A stretch of DNA of 64,000 nt from Halogeometricum sp. S3BR5-2 (GTDB lineage: Archaea > Halobacteriota > Halobacteria > Halobacteriales > Haloferacaceae). The DNA lies in contig NZ_JAMQOQ010000001.1 in NCBI RefSeq assembly GCF_031624635.1, forward strand, positions 434,001 to 498,000. The letters are read 5' to 3'. Every line of letters starts with the position of its first letter. The stretch's first letter is position 1. Shown here in pieces: positions 17,582 to 26,944 of the stretch. The notes below the pieces were generated by a model that was not told where the DNA came from, did no database searches, and was given only the letters and a program-made list of their open reading frames with translations. The position numbers and the translations under genes are program-made.

Positions 17582-18733
17582 ATGAACGGCAACCGCTTCG
17601 GCCGACTCTTCCAGGTGACGACCTACGGCGAGAGCCACGGCGACGCGATGGGCGTCACCGTCTCGGGGTGTCCGGCCGGTCTCGAACTCGACGAGGACGA
17701 CGTGCAGGCGGAACTCGACAGGCGAAAGCCCGGACAGTCGATGATAACCACCTCCCGGGGCGAACCCGACGCCGTCGCCATCAACTCGGGGACGCAGGAC
17801 GGCTACACGACGGGCACGCCCATCGGGATGGTCATCGAGAACAAGGACGCCCGGTCGGGCAAGTACGAACCGTACGTGACGGCGCCGCGACCCTCGCACG
17901 GCGATTTCACTTACTCCGCGAAGTTCGGCACGCGCAACTGGGGCGGCGGCGGCCGGTCCTCCGCGCGCGAGACGGTGAACTGGGTGGCCGCCGGTGCGGT
18001 GGCCAAGAAGATTCTCGAAGAAGAGGGGGTCGAGGCGAAAGCGCACGTGAACCAGATCGGCGACGTGGAGGCGCCGCCGGTGACGTTCGAGGAGATGGTC
18101 GAGCACACCGAGGAGAACGAGGTGCGCTGTGCGCACCCCGAGACGGCCGAGGAGATGCTGGAGAAGATAGAGCAGTACCAGCAGGAGGGCGACTCCATCG
18201 GGGGGTCCATCTACTTCGAGACGCGCGGCGTCCCCCGCGGCCTCGGCGCGCCGCGATTCGACGCCTTCCCCGCCCGCCTCGGGCAGGCGATGATGGCCAT
18301 CCCGGCGACGACGGGATTCGAGTTCGGCCTCGGCCGCGAGGCGCGCGAGTGGACCGGCAAGGACAGAAACGAGGACTGGGAGTTCGACGGGGACGGCGAC
18401 CCGACGCCCGTCGGCAACAAACACGGCGGCATTCAAGGTGGAATCACGACGGGGCAGCCGATATTCGGCGAGGTGACGTGGCACGCGCCCACCTCGATAC
18501 CCAAAGAGCAGAAGACGGTCGACTGGGAGACGGGCGAGGAGAAGGACATCCAGGTCGTCGGCCGACACGACCCGGTGCTCCCGCCGCGGGCCGTCCCCGT
18601 CGTCGAGGCGATGCTGTATCTGACCATCGTCGACTTCATGCTCCTCGGCGGGCGCGTCAACCCCGACCGGATGGACGGGAATCCGGGCGAGTACGACACC
18701 GACTACCACCCCCGAAGTCCCGACAACGAGTAA
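17582..18733 (+). CDS. aroC: Chorismate synthase
   Basis: A 383-residue enzyme that removes phosphate from EPSP to make chorismate, using reduced FMN. All family signatures are present: the N-terminal GRLFQVTTYGESHG with the active-site His19, RPSHGDFTYSAKFG, GGGRSSARETVNW, and near the C-terminus NKHGGIQGGITTGQ with GRHDPVLPPRAVPVVEAM. Length fits the family. An AT-rich aaagcctaaat element about 30 nt upstream suggests a short leader or leaderless mRNA. A late acidic insert (KDRNEDWEFDGDGD) is a haloarchaeal feature. Confidence 0.96.
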   Translation: MNGNRFGRLFQVTTYGESHGDAMGVTVSGCPAGLELDEDDVQAELDRRKPGQSMITTSRGEPDAVAINSGTQDGYTTGTPIGMVIENKDARSGKYEPYVTAPRPSHGDFTYSAKFGTRNWGGGGRSSARETVNWVAAGAVAKKILEEEGVEAKAHVNQIGDVEAPPVTFEEMVEHTEENEVRCAHPETAEEMLEKIEQYQQEGDSIGGSIYFETRGVPRGLGAPRFDAFPARLGQAMMAIPATTGFEFGLGREAREWTGKDRNEDWEFDGDGDPTPVGNKHGGIQGGITTGQPIFGEVTWHAPTSIPKEQKTVDWETGEEKDIQVVGRHDPVLPPRAVPVVEAMLYLTIVDFMLLGGRVNPDRMDGNPGEYDTDYHPRSPDNE

Positions 18734-18881
18734 CGTCCCCCGAGGGGAACCGACGCGGAGACGATTCTTGCGCCTCCTCGCGCCGAAAACTGGTCACCCG
18801 TCCAAAACCTGACCGATTTCACGGGGCGTACTATGAATATTAGGTCTATCATCATCTTTCCTTGTTAACTCATAGCAAAGC

Positions 18882-18928
18882 CTTTAATCGCTTCCTCACG
18901 AAATTTGAGTCAGTGGCCCTCGCGGGCC
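18882..18928 (+). promoter_or_regulatory. porAB promoter and 5'-terminal hairpin
   Basis: A TATA-like ctttaatc occupies 18882-18889. Counting about 27 nt from it places the transcript start near 18913, immediately before a perfect hairpin: arm ggccc at 18915-18919, loop tcgc, arm gggcc at 18924-18928. The start codon follows 12 nt later. The hairpin would therefore be the very 5' end of the mRNA. The promoter position is an inference from haloarchaeal spacing. Confidence 0.5.
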
Positions 18929-18940
18929 TGAGTGGAAGAT

Positions 18941-20839
18941 ATGACTGACGATGAACTTATCTGGCGAATTGCAGGCGGTTCTGGGGACGGTATCGCCTCG
19001 ACGAGCCAGAACTTCGCAAAGGCCCTGATGCGCTCGGGGCTTCACGTATTCACACACCGTCACTACCCGTCGCGGATTCGCGGCGGCCACACGTACACGG
19101 AGATTCGCGCCTCCGCCGACCCCGTCAAGTCCCGCGGGGACGGTTACAACTTCCTGCTGGCGCTGGGCGACTCGTTCGCCCGCAACCCGCAGGAGAACGC
19201 GTACTACGGTAACGAGGAGGTCAAGCCCCTCTCGGAGAACCTCGACGAACTCCGCGAAGGCGGGGTCATCGTCTACGACTCCGGACTGCTCGACACGAGC
19301 GAGATAGAGGACTTCGACGAGCGAGTCGAGGAGAACGGCTGGCACGTCTACGACATCGACCTCCGTACGATGGCGCGCGAACACGGCCGCGAGGTCATGC
19401 GCAACACGGCCGGCGTCGGCGTCACGTGCGCCATCGCCGGCATCGACACCGAGTGGATCGAGAACCTCATGCGCGATGCGATGCCCGAGAAGATTCTCGA
19501 CCCCAACCTCGAAATCCTGCAGGCGGCGTACGACCTCGTTCAGGAGGAGTACGACGTCGATGCCCCGGACATCTCGGTGCCCGAGGGCGAACACGACGAG
19601 GAGCAGGTGCTTCTCTCGGGGTCCGACGCCATCGCCTACGGCGCCCTCGACGAGGGCTGCCGGTTCATCGCGGGCTACCCGATGACCCCGTGGACCGAGG
19701 TCTTCACCATCATGTCCCAGAACCTGCCCGAGGTCGGCGGTATCTCCGAGCAGGTCGAGGACGAAATCGCGGCGGCGGCGCTGGCCATCGGCGCCTCCCA
19801 CGCCGGCACGAAGGCGATGTCCGGTTCCTCCGGCGGCGGGTTCGCGCTGATGTCCGAACCGCTCGGCCTCGCGGAGATGACCGAGACGCCGGTCGTCCTC
19901 GTCGAAGCCATGCGCGCCGGCCCCTCGACGGGCATGCCGACGAAGCCCGAACAGGGCGACCTCGAACACGTCCTGTACACTTCGCAGGGTGACTCCCACC
20001 GCGTCGTCTTCGCGCCCGCGGGCGCCGAGGAGGCGTACCACCAGACGCGTAAGGCGTTCCAGATCGCCTACGAGTACCAGATTCCGAGCATCGTCCTCTA
20101 CGACCAGAAGAACGGCGGGGAGCTTCAGAACGTCCCGGCCAGCGTCTTCGACGAGGAGCCGAACGGCGACATCGGCTCGGTCATCTCCGAGGAGGACCTC
20201 GCGGACGCGCCGCACGACCCCTCCGGGAAGTACAACCGCTTCCAGTACGAAGGCGAGAACGGCGTCAGTCAGCGGTCCATCCCCGGTCAGAAGGGCGGCC
20301 GCTATCTCGCGACCGGCAACGAGCACATGCCCGCCGGTCACATCGCGGAGGACCCGGACAACCGCGTCTACCAGGTCAACCGCCGGATGGAGAAACTCGA
20401 AGCCATCCGCGCCGAACTCGACGACGGCGAGGTGCCGAACAACACGCAGTACGGTCCCGAGGACGCCGAGTACGGCATCATGACGTTCGGCTCCCAGCAG
20501 GGGACCGTCGAGGAGGCCGTCGACCGCCTCAACGACGACGGCCACTCCGTGAAGGCCCTCGGCGTCAGCGAGATGGCGCCGTACCCGGTCGAGCAGGTGT
20601 CGGAGTTCCTCGAGAGCGTCGACGAGTGTCTCGTCGTCGAGATGAACGCCTCGGCGCAGTTCCGCGGCCTCACGCAGAAGGAGATCGGCAAGTACGGCGA
20701 GAAGCTCTCCAGTCTGCTCAAGTACAACGGCAACCCGTTCGAACCCGAGGAGATCACCGAGGGCTTCGTCACGAGCATCGTCGAGGGTGAGGAACTGCCC
20801 ACCCACGAGACCAAATTCGTCCCCGCAGCGAGTGACTAA
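18941..20839 (+). CDS. porA: 2-oxoacid:ferredoxin oxidoreductase, gamma-alpha fusion subunit
   Basis: A 632-residue subunit. Residues 1-190 form the gamma domain (GGSGDGIASTSQNFA, YPSRIRGGHTYTEIR) and residues from about 215 the alpha domain, with the pyrimidine-binding region AGYPMTPWTEVFTIM and GSSGGGFALMSEPLGLAEMTETP. With the beta subunit it decarboxylates a 2-oxoacid to its CoA ester and reduces ferredoxin. Size and the adjacent Lrp gene match the haloarchaeal pyruvate enzyme (PorAB) better than the shorter 2-oxoglutarate enzyme (KorAB), but substrate cannot be settled by eye. The ATG at 18941 is preferred to a GTG nine bases earlier. Three bases separate it from porB. Confidence 0.85.
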   Translation: MTDDELIWRIAGGSGDGIASTSQNFAKALMRSGLHVFTHRHYPSRIRGGHTYTEIRASADPVKSRGDGYNFLLALGDSFARNPQENAYYGNEEVKPLSENLDELREGGVIVYDSGLLDTSEIEDFDERVEENGWHVYDIDLRTMAREHGREVMRNTAGVGVTCAIAGIDTEWIENLMRDAMPEKILDPNLEILQAAYDLVQEEYDVDAPDISVPEGEHDEEQVLLSGSDAIAYGALDEGCRFIAGYPMTPWTEVFTIMSQNLPEVGGISEQVEDEIAAAALAIGASHAGTKAMSGSSGGGFALMSEPLGLAEMTETPVVLVEAMRAGPSTGMPTKPEQGDLEHVLYTSQGDSHRVVFAPAGAEEAYHQTRKAFQIAYEYQIPSIVLYDQKNGGELQNVPASVFDEEPNGDIGSVISEEDLADAPHDPSGKYNRFQYEGENGVSQRSIPGQKGGRYLATGNEHMPAGHIAEDPDNRVYQVNRRMEKLEAIRAELDDGEVPNNTQYGPEDAEYGIMTFGSQQGTVEEAVDRLNDDGHSVKALGVSEMAPYPVEQVSEFLESVDECLVVEMNASAQFRGLTQKEIGKYGEKLSSLLKYNGNPFEPEEITEGFVTSIVEGEELPTHETKFVPAASD

Positions 20840-20842
20840 CCA

Positions 20843-21781
20843 ATGAGCGCATTCAACGCAATCGGCGAGAACGTCGAACGAGACCGCAACGAGTACACGC
20901 CCGGACTCGAACCCCAGCCCACCTGGTGTCCCGGCTGTGGCGACTTCGGGGTCCTCAAGGCCCTGAAGGGCGCCGCGGCGGAACTCGGTCTGTCCCCCGA
21001 GGAGATGCTCGTCGTCACGGGCATCGGCTGCTCGGGCAAACTGAACAGCTACTTCGATTCCTACGGCTTCCACACGATTCACGGCCGCTCGCTCCCCATC
21101 GCGCGCGCCGCGAAACTCGCGAACCCCGGCCTGACGGTCGTCGCCGCCGGCGGCGACGGCGACGGCTACGGCATCGGCGGAAACCACTTCATGCACTCCG
21201 CCCGCGAGAACCACGACATGACCTACATCGTGTTCAACAACGAGATCTTCGGCCTGACGAAGGGCCAGACCTCGCCCACGTCGCCGAAGGGTCACAAGTC
21301 GAAGACCCAGCCCCACGGCTCGGCCAAGCAGCCGCTTCGACCGCTGTCGATGTCCCTCAACGCGGGCGCGTCCTACGTCGCCCGCACCGCCGCCGTCAAC
21401 CCGAACCAGGCGAAGGACATCATCGTCGAGGCCATCGAGCACGACGGGTTCAGCCACATCGACTTCCTGACGCAGTGCCCGACGTGGAACAAGGACGCCA
21501 AGCAGTACGTCCCCTACATCGACATCAACGACTCGGAGGACTACGACATCGACATCTCCGACCGCAAGTCCGCCGCCGACATGATGTACGAGACGGAGGA
21601 TGCCCTCAACGAGGGTACCGTCCTCACCGGCCGGTACTACCACGACGAGGAGCGCCCGTCCTACCAGCAGGAAAAGCAGAACATCGGCGAGATGCCCGAG
21701 GAACCCCTCGCGGAGCGGTACTTCGACGAGGACTACGAGTGGGAGCGCTCGTACGACATGTTCCTCGACAAGCACAAGTAA
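20843..21781 (+). CDS. porB: 2-oxoacid:ferredoxin oxidoreductase, beta subunit
   Basis: A 312-residue thiamine diphosphate and iron-sulfur subunit. The diphosphate/Mg site is GGDGDGYGIGGNH (GDGD at 104-107) followed by NNEIFGLTKGQTSPTS. Four Cys (29, 32, 63 and 212, in CPGC, GCSG and QCPTW) are the expected ligands of the [4Fe-4S] cluster next to the cofactor. No separate ferredoxin-like delta subunit is encoded nearby, as usual in haloarchaea. It is co-transcribed with porA, and an Lrp-family regulator gene begins 95 nt downstream on the same strand. Confidence 0.9.
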   Translation: MSAFNAIGENVERDRNEYTPGLEPQPTWCPGCGDFGVLKALKGAAAELGLSPEEMLVVTGIGCSGKLNSYFDSYGFHTIHGRSLPIARAAKLANPGLTVVAAGGDGDGYGIGGNHFMHSARENHDMTYIVFNNEIFGLTKGQTSPTSPKGHKSKTQPHGSAKQPLRPLSMSLNAGASYVARTAAVNPNQAKDIIVEAIEHDGFSHIDFLTQCPTWNKDAKQYVPYIDINDSEDYDIDISDRKSAADMMYETEDALNEGTVLTGRYYHDEERPSYQQEKQNIGEMPEEPLAERYFDEDYEWERSYDMFLDKHK

Positions 21782-21844
21782 CGGCCCGAACGACGCCGGT
21801 TTCGCCGTCCCGCCCGACGGCCGCCGGCGTTTTCCGATTCGGAA

Positions 21845-21853
21845 GATATTTTT
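21845..21853 (+). promoter_or_regulatory. TATA element of the lrp gene
   Basis: The sequence gatattttt lies centred about 28 nt upstream of the ATG of the Lrp regulator, the spacing of a leaderless haloarchaeal promoter. It shows that the regulator can be expressed separately from porAB. Confidence 0.55.
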
Positions 21854-21876
21854 TCAGCGAAGCAAAACAGTTAGCC

Positions 21877-22305
21877 ATGGAAGCAACCTCTACGGAGGGA
21901 CGAATCCTCGCCGTCCTCGAACAGGACGCGCAGGCGTCCTACGCCGAAATCGCCGAACGGGCGGACGTCTCCAAGCCCACGGTCCGCAAGTACATCCAGA
22001 AGCTCGAATCCGACGGCGTCATCGTCGGCTACTCCGCGGACGTGGACCCGAAGAAACTCTCCGGGCAGTCCATCGCGTTCGTCGGCATCGACATCGCCTC
22101 CGAGCGGTACGTGGAGGCGACGCGCGCGCTGAAGGCGTTAGAGGACGTGGAATCGCTGTACTCCTCGTCGGGCGACCACATGCTGATGGCCGAGGTGCGC
22201 GCCGCCGACGGCGACGCCCTCGGCGACGTCATCGCCGAGCAGATACTCTCCATCGACGGCGTCACCGCCGCGCATCCCTCGTTCCTCCAAGAGCGTCTGA
22301 AGTGA
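21877..22305 (+). CDS. Lrp/AsnC family transcriptional regulator
   Basis: A 142-residue regulator: winged helix-turn-helix at residues 5-60 (AEIAERADVSKPTVRKYIQKLESDGVI) followed by a RAM ligand-sensing domain (residues 65-140; VGIDIASERYVEATRAL, SSSGDHMLMAEVRA). It is placed directly behind porAB and has its own TATA element, so it probably regulates the oxidoreductase and itself in response to an amino acid or other metabolite. In Halobacterium an Lrp gene (lrpA1) also lies next to this oxidoreductase, as I recall; the ligand there and here should not be assumed equal. Confidence 0.88.
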   Translation: MEATSTEGRILAVLEQDAQASYAEIAERADVSKPTVRKYIQKLESDGVIVGYSADVDPKKLSGQSIAFVGIDIASERYVEATRALKALEDVESLYSSSGDHMLMAEVRAADGDALGDVIAEQILSIDGVTAAHPSFLQERLK

Positions 22306-22473
22306 GGTAGGCCGCGTCCCGCGGGGCCGACCGGACCGCCGTCCCTCCGTTTCCGTTCTGCCACGTCGACCAGCGTCGGCGTCGCCCGCGCCCTCGCCGC
22401 CGGGACGCGCGGGCCCGTTCAGTTTCGCTCCGCTTTGCGAACACTAACGAGTCCGGAGGACCCACCGTCTCCC

Positions 22474-23793
22474 ATGGCGGGCGAGACGCTCCCCGGCGTG
22501 ACGCGCGAGGAGAGTTCCGACGCGCGCGTCGTCCTCCACGTCGACATGGACTGCTTTTACGCCTCCTGCGAACGCCTGCGCGAACCCGCACTCCGCGGGG
22601 AACCCCTCGTCGTCGGCATGGGCTACGAGGACGGCGAGTCGTTCGGCGCCGTCGCCACCGCGAGTTACGAGGCCCGGGAGTTCGGCGTCGAGAGCGCCCA
22701 ACCCATCTCGCAGGCCCTCGAACGCCTCCCGCCGGTCGGGGACGCGGAGTCCGACGACGAACCCGCCGGCCACTACCGCCCGGTCGACCTCGATTTCTAC
22801 GAGTCCGTCGCCGAGGAGGTGCGCGAGATTCTACACGACTGTGCCGACGTGGTGCGCGAGGTGAGCATCGACGAGGCGTATCTCGACGTGACCGACACGA
22901 CGGCGTGGCGAACCGTCGGCGGCGGTGAGGAGGGAGGAGGAAGAGAGCGAATGCTCGCGGAGGGCGTCGGGCGCCACCTCGGACAGCGCATCGCCCGCGA
23001 GGTGGGCGTCCCGGCCAGCGTCGGCGTCGCGCCCAACATGTCGGCCGCGAAGGTGGCCTCCGACCACGACAAGCCGGACGGCCTCGTCGTCGTCCCGCCG
23101 GGGTCGGTCCGCGACTTCCTCGCCCCCCTCCCCGTCACCGAGGTGCACGGCGTCGGCCCCGTCACGGCGCGGGAGATGGGCGAGATGGGAATCGAAACCG
23201 CGGGCGACCTCGCCGCGGCGGACCCCGACCGACTGGAGAGTCGGTTCGGGTCGCGGGGCCGCGAACTCCACGACCGGGCGCGCGGCGTCGACGACCGGGA
23301 GGTGACGCCGACGGGGCGGCCCAAGAGCCTCTCCCGCGAGTCGGCGTTCGCCGAGGCGACCGACGACGTCGAGGAGAAGGCGGAGGTCGTCACCGGCCTC
23401 GCCGCGGACGTGGCCGACCGTGCACGGCGGCGCGGCGCGATGTACCGAACCATCGGCATCAAGGCCGTCCGCCCGCCGTACGACGTGAACACGCGGGCGC
23501 GGTCGCTGTCGGGTCCCGTCGACGACCCCGAACTCGTGCGAGAGGTGGCGCTGGACCTCCTCTCAGAGTTCGACGGCGACGCGGTCCGGAAGGTGGGCGT
23601 CCGCGTCTCGAACCTCTCCTTCGCCGACGCCGACCAGTCCCGACTGGACGGTTGGGAGGGGTCGGCCGCGGTGTCGACGGACGGGGCCGGCGGGGCGTCG
23701 GCGGGCGCGGAGGAGACGGAGGAGACGGAGGGGGGAGACGACGAAGCGAGCGACGCGACGGACGGACAGGTCTCTCTCGGCGAGTTCGACTGA
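22474..23793 (+). CDS. dinB: DNA polymerase IV (Y family)
   Basis: A 439-residue translesion polymerase. Catalytic residues Asp24 (VDMDCFYAS) and Asp133-Glu134 (SIDEAYLD) are in place, GVAPNMSAAKVASDHDKPDG marks the palm-thumb region, and HGVGPVTAREMGEMGI is the helix-hairpin-helix thumb. Two acidic or Gly-rich inserts (about 88-99 and 152-162) are haloarchaeal expansions. The protein ends in QVSLGEFD (residues 432-439), a PCNA-interacting box, after an acidic linker, so it should be recruited to the sliding clamp. The ATG at 22474 is used because the frame upstream is not protein-like. It stands alone between the Lrp and HerA-like genes. Confidence 0.93.
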   Translation: MAGETLPGVTREESSDARVVLHVDMDCFYASCERLREPALRGEPLVVGMGYEDGESFGAVATASYEAREFGVESAQPISQALERLPPVGDAESDDEPAGHYRPVDLDFYESVAEEVREILHDCADVVREVSIDEAYLDVTDTTAWRTVGGGEEGGGRERMLAEGVGRHLGQRIAREVGVPASVGVAPNMSAAKVASDHDKPDGLVVVPPGSVRDFLAPLPVTEVHGVGPVTAREMGEMGIETAGDLAAADPDRLESRFGSRGRELHDRARGVDDREVTPTGRPKSLSRESAFAEATDDVEEKAEVVTGLAADVADRARRRGAMYRTIGIKAVRPPYDVNTRARSLSGPVDDPELVREVALDLLSEFDGDAVRKVGVRVSNLSFADADQSRLDGWEGSAAVSTDGAGGASAGAEETEETEGGDDEASDATDGQVSLGEFD

Positions 23794-23904
23794 GTCCCTT
23801 CTCTCCGTCAGACTCCCGTGCCGCGTCGCACCGTCCCGCCTGCGTCCGACGCGCGGCCGACGCGAGGGGAGGAACTATGAGGACGCGCGCGGACGAATCG
23901 GTAG

Positions 23905-25722
23905 ATGAGCGAGGAAACCGAGACTATCACCGTCGCCGACGTGCGCGACGGCGTGGGGGGAGACGCGGGCGCGGACCCGGGGTCGCCGGTGGACCTGCCG
24001 GTGGTCGACATCCTGACCGGCCGGGGGTTCATCACCGGCAAGTCGGGGTCCGGCAAGTCCAACACCGCGTCGGTGGTCATCGAGAAACTGCTGTCGAACA
24101 ACTTCCCGGTGCTCATCGTCGACACCGACGGCGAGTACTACGGACTAAAAGAGCAGTTCGAACTCCTGCACGCGGGCGCCGACGACGAGTGCGACATCCA
24201 GGTCAGCCCCGAACACGCGGAGAAACTCGCGCACCTCGCCTTAGAGCAGAACGTCCCCATCATCCTCGACGTGTCGGGCTATCTCGACGAGGGCGACGCG
24301 CAGAAACTGCTCACCGAGGTGGCCAAGAACCTCTTCGCCAAGGAGAAGAAGCTGAAGAAGCCGTTTCTCATGCTCGTCGAGGAGTGTCACGAGTACATCC
24401 CCGAGGGCGGCGGCATGGACGAAGCGGGCAAGATGCTCATCAAGATAGGCAAGCGGGGTCGGAAACACGGCCTCGGCATCGTGGGCATCTCCCAGCGACC
24501 CGCCGACGTGAAGAAGGACTTCATCACCCAGTGCGACTGGCTCTGCTGGCACCGCCTCACGTGGAACAACGACACGAAGGTGGTCGGCCGCATCCTGGGC
24601 AGCGAGTACGCCGACGCCATCGAGGACATGCGCAACGGCGAGGCGTTCCTCGTCACCGACTGGTCCGAATCCATCCGCCGGGTGCAGTTCAGAAAGAAGA
24701 ACACGTTCGACGCGGGCGCGACGCCCGGCCTCGACGACTTCGAGCGTCCGGACCTCAAGTCCGTCGACGGCGACTTGGTTTCCGAGTTGCAGGGCATCTC
24801 CGACGAGAAGGCCCGCCGCGAGTCCGAGATAGCCGACCTGCGCCAGCAACTGGAGCGCAAGGAGGCGCGGATACGCGACCTGGAGCGAGAACTGGAGGAG
24901 GCCCGCGACCTCTCGCGGATGGCCGACCAGTTCGCGCAGGCGATGTTCCGGAAGGCCGAGTCGCCCTACCGCGGCGGAGCGGGACGGAACCTCGGCCGCC
25001 CTGAGGACCAGCAGTCGGCGCTGGCCGAGTACGAGGCGTCGCGCGACGGAACGGTCGAGGACGGCGCAGGGACGGACGATGCGGCCGCCGATGGCGCGGT
25101 AACCGACGAGAGCGCGGCCGACGCTTCCGAGGGGGGGTCGGAGGTGGACGCGAACTCGGAGACGACCGCCGCCGCGGACGACGACGCGGAGGAGGAGGCG
25201 GTGACGTCGGCCGCGGCGGGCGCCTACCCCGGACTCGACGACGCCGTGGGCGCGTTCGTCGGCGGCGGCGATGATACGGGTACAGATACGGATGCGGACG
25301 TCGACGAGTCTTCGGTCGCGCCCGAACGCGCCCACAGCGGCGTTGCCGGCCTCACGGGTCGCGAGGACGTGGTCGAGCGACTGACGGACGTGCTCGCGGG
25401 ACTGCCCGACGCGTCCCGCCGGATGCTCGCCGTCTACCGCGAGTCGGACGCCTGCGACCCGGTGGACGCGCACGTCGCGGCGGGCGAAGTCGGCGACAAA
25501 CAGTTGGCCTACAGCCGAAACGGGCCGCTGCGACGCGCCGGGTTCGTCGAGCACGTCGGCCGGGGACGCTACGCCTACGCCGTCCCCGAACTCGTCCGCG
25601 AGACGTTCGCCGACCGATTGGACGAGGAAGAACTGGCGGCGGTCGTCTCGGCCGTCGAGTCGGCGTTCGTGTCGGACACTGCCGAGCGAATCGAGGACGG
25701 GGCGGCCGAGGCCGACGACTGA
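23905..25722 (+). CDS. HerA/DUF87-type ATPase with coiled coil and acidic linker
   Basis: A 605-residue protein. Residues 30-290 form a HerA-like P-loop ATPase: Walker A GKSGSGKSN at 45-53, VDTDGEYYG following, Walker B FLMLVEECHEY at 154-164 and the sensor ISQRPADV at 195-202. A coiled coil covers about 300-345 (ISDEKARRESEIADLRQQL and on), an acidic disordered linker about 385-480, and a C-terminal domain about 485-595 that could be a winged helix (SRRMLAVYRESDACDPVDAHVAAGEVG). HerA proper pairs with NurA nuclease in end resection, but no nuclease gene is nearby, so this is probably a haloarchaeal paralogue acting alone or with an unlinked partner. Confidence 0.82.
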   Translation: MSEETETITVADVRDGVGGDAGADPGSPVDLPVVDILTGRGFITGKSGSGKSNTASVVIEKLLSNNFPVLIVDTDGEYYGLKEQFELLHAGADDECDIQVSPEHAEKLAHLALEQNVPIILDVSGYLDEGDAQKLLTEVAKNLFAKEKKLKKPFLMLVEECHEYIPEGGGMDEAGKMLIKIGKRGRKHGLGIVGISQRPADVKKDFITQCDWLCWHRLTWNNDTKVVGRILGSEYADAIEDMRNGEAFLVTDWSESIRRVQFRKKNTFDAGATPGLDDFERPDLKSVDGDLVSELQGISDEKARRESEIADLRQQLERKEARIRDLERELEEARDLSRMADQFAQAMFRKAESPYRGGAGRNLGRPEDQQSALAEYEASRDGTVEDGAGTDDAAADGAVTDESAADASEGGSEVDANSETTAAADDDAEEEAVTSAAAGAYPGLDDAVGAFVGGGDDTGTDTDADVDESSVAPERAHSGVAGLTGREDVVERLTDVLAGLPDASRRMLAVYRESDACDPVDAHVAAGEVGDKQLAYSRNGPLRRAGFVEHVGRGRYAYAVPELVRETFADRLDEEELAAVVSAVESAFVSDTAERIEDGAAEADD

Positions 25723-25747
25723 TTCTTCTCTCCGCTTCTCTTCTCTC

Positions 25748-26392
25748 TTACAGCGGTTCGACGAGGTCCTCCAGCGCCGCGCGGGGGTCGTCGGCCTTGG
25801 CGACGCCCGAGGCCAGCAGGATGCCCGTCGCGCCCAGGTCGCCCGCCGCCTCGACGTCGTCGCCGGTGGAGATACCGGCGCCGCAGAACACTTCGACGTC
25901 CTCGTCGACGTTCGCGGCCGCCTCGACGGCGTCGCGGACGATGTCGGGGTCGGCCGAAGCGACGGAGTCGTCGCCGCCGATGAGTTCCGGCGGTTCGACG
26001 GCGACGGAGTCGGGACCGAGGGCGGCGACGGCGCCGATCTGCGCCGGGTTGTTCGCGCAGACGCACGTCTCCAGTCCGGCCCGTTCGGCGGCCCGGACGG
26101 AGCCGTCGATGTCGGCGAGTTTCATGCGCTTCTCGGAGTGGTTGACGAGCGTCCCCTCGGCGCCCGCCTCCGAGACGGCCTCCGCGAGGGTGCTGCCGGT
26201 GTGACTCCCGTAGTCGTTCGGGTCGACGTGCTGGGCCCACGTCTCGACGCCGGTGTCGGCCACGCGGCGCAGGTCCGCCGCCTGCGGCGAGACGGCGATG
26301 CGGACGTCCGACTCCTCGGCCACGTCGCGGGCCGCGGTCGCTACTTCGACGGGGTCGCACGGGTACGCCTTGAGGTTGACGAGGATGAACAC
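25748..26392 (-). CDS. tpiA: Triosephosphate isomerase
   Basis: A 214-residue enzyme, the short archaeal form of TIM, interconverting glyceraldehyde 3-phosphate and dihydroxyacetone phosphate. Active-site residues are Lys8 (NLKAY), His85 (VNHSEKR) and Glu133 (VEPPELIGG); the phosphate loop GAGIS is at about 171-175. The start is a GTG at 26392, chosen because the first strand FILVNLKAY must begin at residue 2 and because an AT-rich cctattttg element lies 27-35 nt upstream. It converges on the HerA-like gene and is divergent from a hypothetical gene. Confidence 0.95.
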   Translation of the reverse strand: MFILVNLKAYPCDPVEVATAARDVAEESDVRIAVSPQAADLRRVADTGVETWAQHVDPNDYGSHTGSTLAEAVSEAGAEGTLVNHSEKRMKLADIDGSVRAAERAGLETCVCANNPAQIGAVAALGPDSVAVEPPELIGGDDSVASADPDIVRDAVEAAANVDEDVEVFCGAGISTGDDVEAAGDLGATGILLASGVAKADDPRAALEDLVEPL

Positions 26393-26470
26393 GAGTGGGA
26401 GTAAACGGCGGGGCGCAAAATAGGTTGAGCATCCCGCTCTCTTTTGGGGGCGGAGCGCGAGTGGTCCCGC

Positions 26471-26917
26471 ATGGACGACCCGGACGATTCGGGGCCGGTC
26501 GCCGGCGACCCCGCGACGGTGGCCGAGACCCTCCAGCGACACCTCGAAGACGAGTCGGACACCGAGCGCGTCGGCGCGCTCCAGCCCGTGGTCGAAGCCG
26601 TCGCCGGGTGGCGCGACGCCGATTCGGTCGCCCCCGACGACTGGCTGGCGGCGCTGGAGACGACGCCGGACGTGCTCTACCTCCGCACCGACGAGGGTGT
26701 CCTCCGCCACCGGCCGACGGTATCGGGCGACCGGGTCGACCCCGAGCCGTTCCGGTTCGCCGCCGGTCCCGTCGGGGAGGATGACGCTTGCGCCGACCGC
26801 GCGGAACCGCTCTCGTACGCCGAGGCGTCGTCGATTTTGGAGAACGCGTCGGTGACCATCGGCGTCGTCGCGGACCTGTCGCTCGACGTTCGAGCGCGGT
26901 TCCTCACAGAAGAGTGA
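26471..26917 (+). CDS. Conserved-looking hypothetical acidic protein
   Basis: A 148-residue acidic protein of unknown family, starting at an ATG 79 nt from tpiA in divergent orientation. It is probably soluble and all-helical at the N-terminus ([34 protein letters not shown]), with a middle strand [17 protein letters not shown] and a Cys in DDACADR. Composition and codon use are typical of real genes here. No catalytic motif is visible and I cannot assign a function. Confidence 0.65.
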   Translation: MDDPDDSGPVAGDPATVAETLQRHLEDESDTERVGALQPVVEAVAGWRDADSVAPDDWLAALETTPDVLYLRTDEGVLRHRPTVSGDRVDPEPFRFAAGPVGEDDACADRAEPLSYAEASSILENASVTIGVVADLSLDVRARFLTEE

Positions 26918-26944
26918 GCGTCGAATGAGACGCGAGCGGAGGGT

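Noticed and set aside
18896-21775. 959-residue open frame antisense to the porAB genes
   Set aside because: It mirrors the codon structure of porA and porB, is dominated by Val, Leu, Arg and Asp runs typical of reverse-strand frames in GC-rich DNA, and has no family motif.
23905-25722. HerA-NurA resection operon
   Set aside because: No nuclease gene is found beside it; the neighbours are DNA polymerase Y and tpiA in other orientations.
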